This document shows positions 63,903-64,000 of a DNA stretch of 64,000 nucleotides, in pieces; the first letter of the stretch is position 1; the number at the start of each line of letters is the position of its first letter. Below the pieces are notes generated by a model, which saw nothing but the letters and a program-made list of their open reading frames with translations, had not been told where the DNA came from and did not search any database. Origin of the DNA: Chionoecetes opilio (taxonomy: Eukaryota; Arthropoda; Malacostraca; Decapoda; Majidae); the NCBI GenBank assembly GCA_016584305.1, contig JACEEZ010016317.1:140001-204000 (forward strand), in the 5' to 3' direction. The translations under genes were made by a program, and so were the position numbers.

Positions 63903-64000
63903 TGTGGGAATTTATATCACATACATATTTAATCTGAGGGTTCTCTTACCTAACAATCAAACCCATGTCTATCTCCCGACACATCATCCCAGCTAATTAA
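63903..64000 (-). repeat. LTR (5' LTR of the BEL/Pao element), partial
   Basis: 98 bases matching 59895-59992 exactly as far as I can read. The rest lies beyond the window. Confidence 0.9.

Larger units (their letters stand above)
59895..64000 (-). mobile_element. BEL/Pao LTR retrotransposon, internally deleted, runs off the window
   Basis: One LTR at 59895-60670 and the start of the other at 63903-64000, identical over the 98 bases visible. Genes are on the minus strand, in order gag, CCHC knuckles, aspartic protease, a repeat-rich region with the end of the RNase H/connection segment, and integrase. Reverse transcriptase and most of RNase H are missing, so the copy is non-autonomous. Reading is also broken by a frameshift or stop after gag, one TAA at 62209-62211 and damage at 60920-60960. 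A putative primer-binding site lies at 63885-63902. Confidence 0.88.

Overview
The window is eukaryotic, gene-poor and built almost entirely from layered transposable elements. The element mix points to an arthropod, most likely a decapod crustacean: RTE-like and CR1-like LINEs, a Penelope-like fragment, a BEL/Pao LTR element, pogo/Tigger families with TA target duplications, tRNA-derived SINEs, scattered short TTAGG-type (arthropod telomere-like) motifs and long microsatellites. The taxon is an inference; no rRNA, mitochondrial or conserved host gene is present to settle it.

Layout. 1-8.2 kb: no gene recognised; trinucleotide, CT and TA microsatellites, a 501-bp inverted-repeat element, a 53-bp tandem array, a degraded GC-rich repeat zone and a 42-bp minisatellite that can read as an acidic peptide repeat. 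8.2-10.1 kb: two strong hairpins beside a Penelope-like GIY-YIG fragment, then a broken Tc1 transposase and a SINE. 10.8-12.7 kb: the best candidate host gene, a C2H2 zinc-finger protein on the minus strand, with a frameshifted paralogue at 33.1-34.1 kb. 13-22.3 kb: two 5'-truncated RTE-like LINE copies, one splitting an SGNH-like ORF; a pogo-like MITE; two foldback elements. 23.4-27.3 kb: a 3.9-kb TA-flanked element holding another Tigger-like element (itself holding a MITE and a SINE), a long palindrome of Tc1-type HTH sequence and a CR1-like LINE end. 28.5-33.0 kb: a 4.5-kb element with long inverted repeats and a large ORF of a family I cannot name, ending in a CXC-like cysteine tail. 34.6-36.9 kb: fragments of a probable LINE ORF1 split by two DNA elements. 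37.4-40.9 kb: a pogo/Tigger element with a recognisable transposase, split by a third RTE-like copy. 41.7-49.8 kb: a SINE followed by a multi-level nest in which three insertions can be proved by comparison with uninterrupted copies elsewhere in the window. 49.8-59.9 kb: LINE tails, two copies of another pogo-like MITE, a SINE, an RTE-like 3' end, several foldback elements and a repeat built around a GGTTTTGGCAT motif. 59.9-64.0 kb: a BEL/Pao LTR element on the minus strand, running off the right edge, with gag, zinc knuckles, protease and integrase pieces but no reverse transcriptase or RNase H.

No operon-like cooperation exists here. The relationships are nesting order and source/derivative pairs: RTE-like copies share one 3' end and differ in 5' truncation; MITEs are internally deleted relatives of larger elements. 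Apart from the zinc-finger ORF, nearly every coding remnant is broken by frameshifts, stops, truncation or insertion. The stretch from about 45 to 53 kb shows an excess of one-base insertions and deletions against its own copies, which may reflect poor consensus quality.
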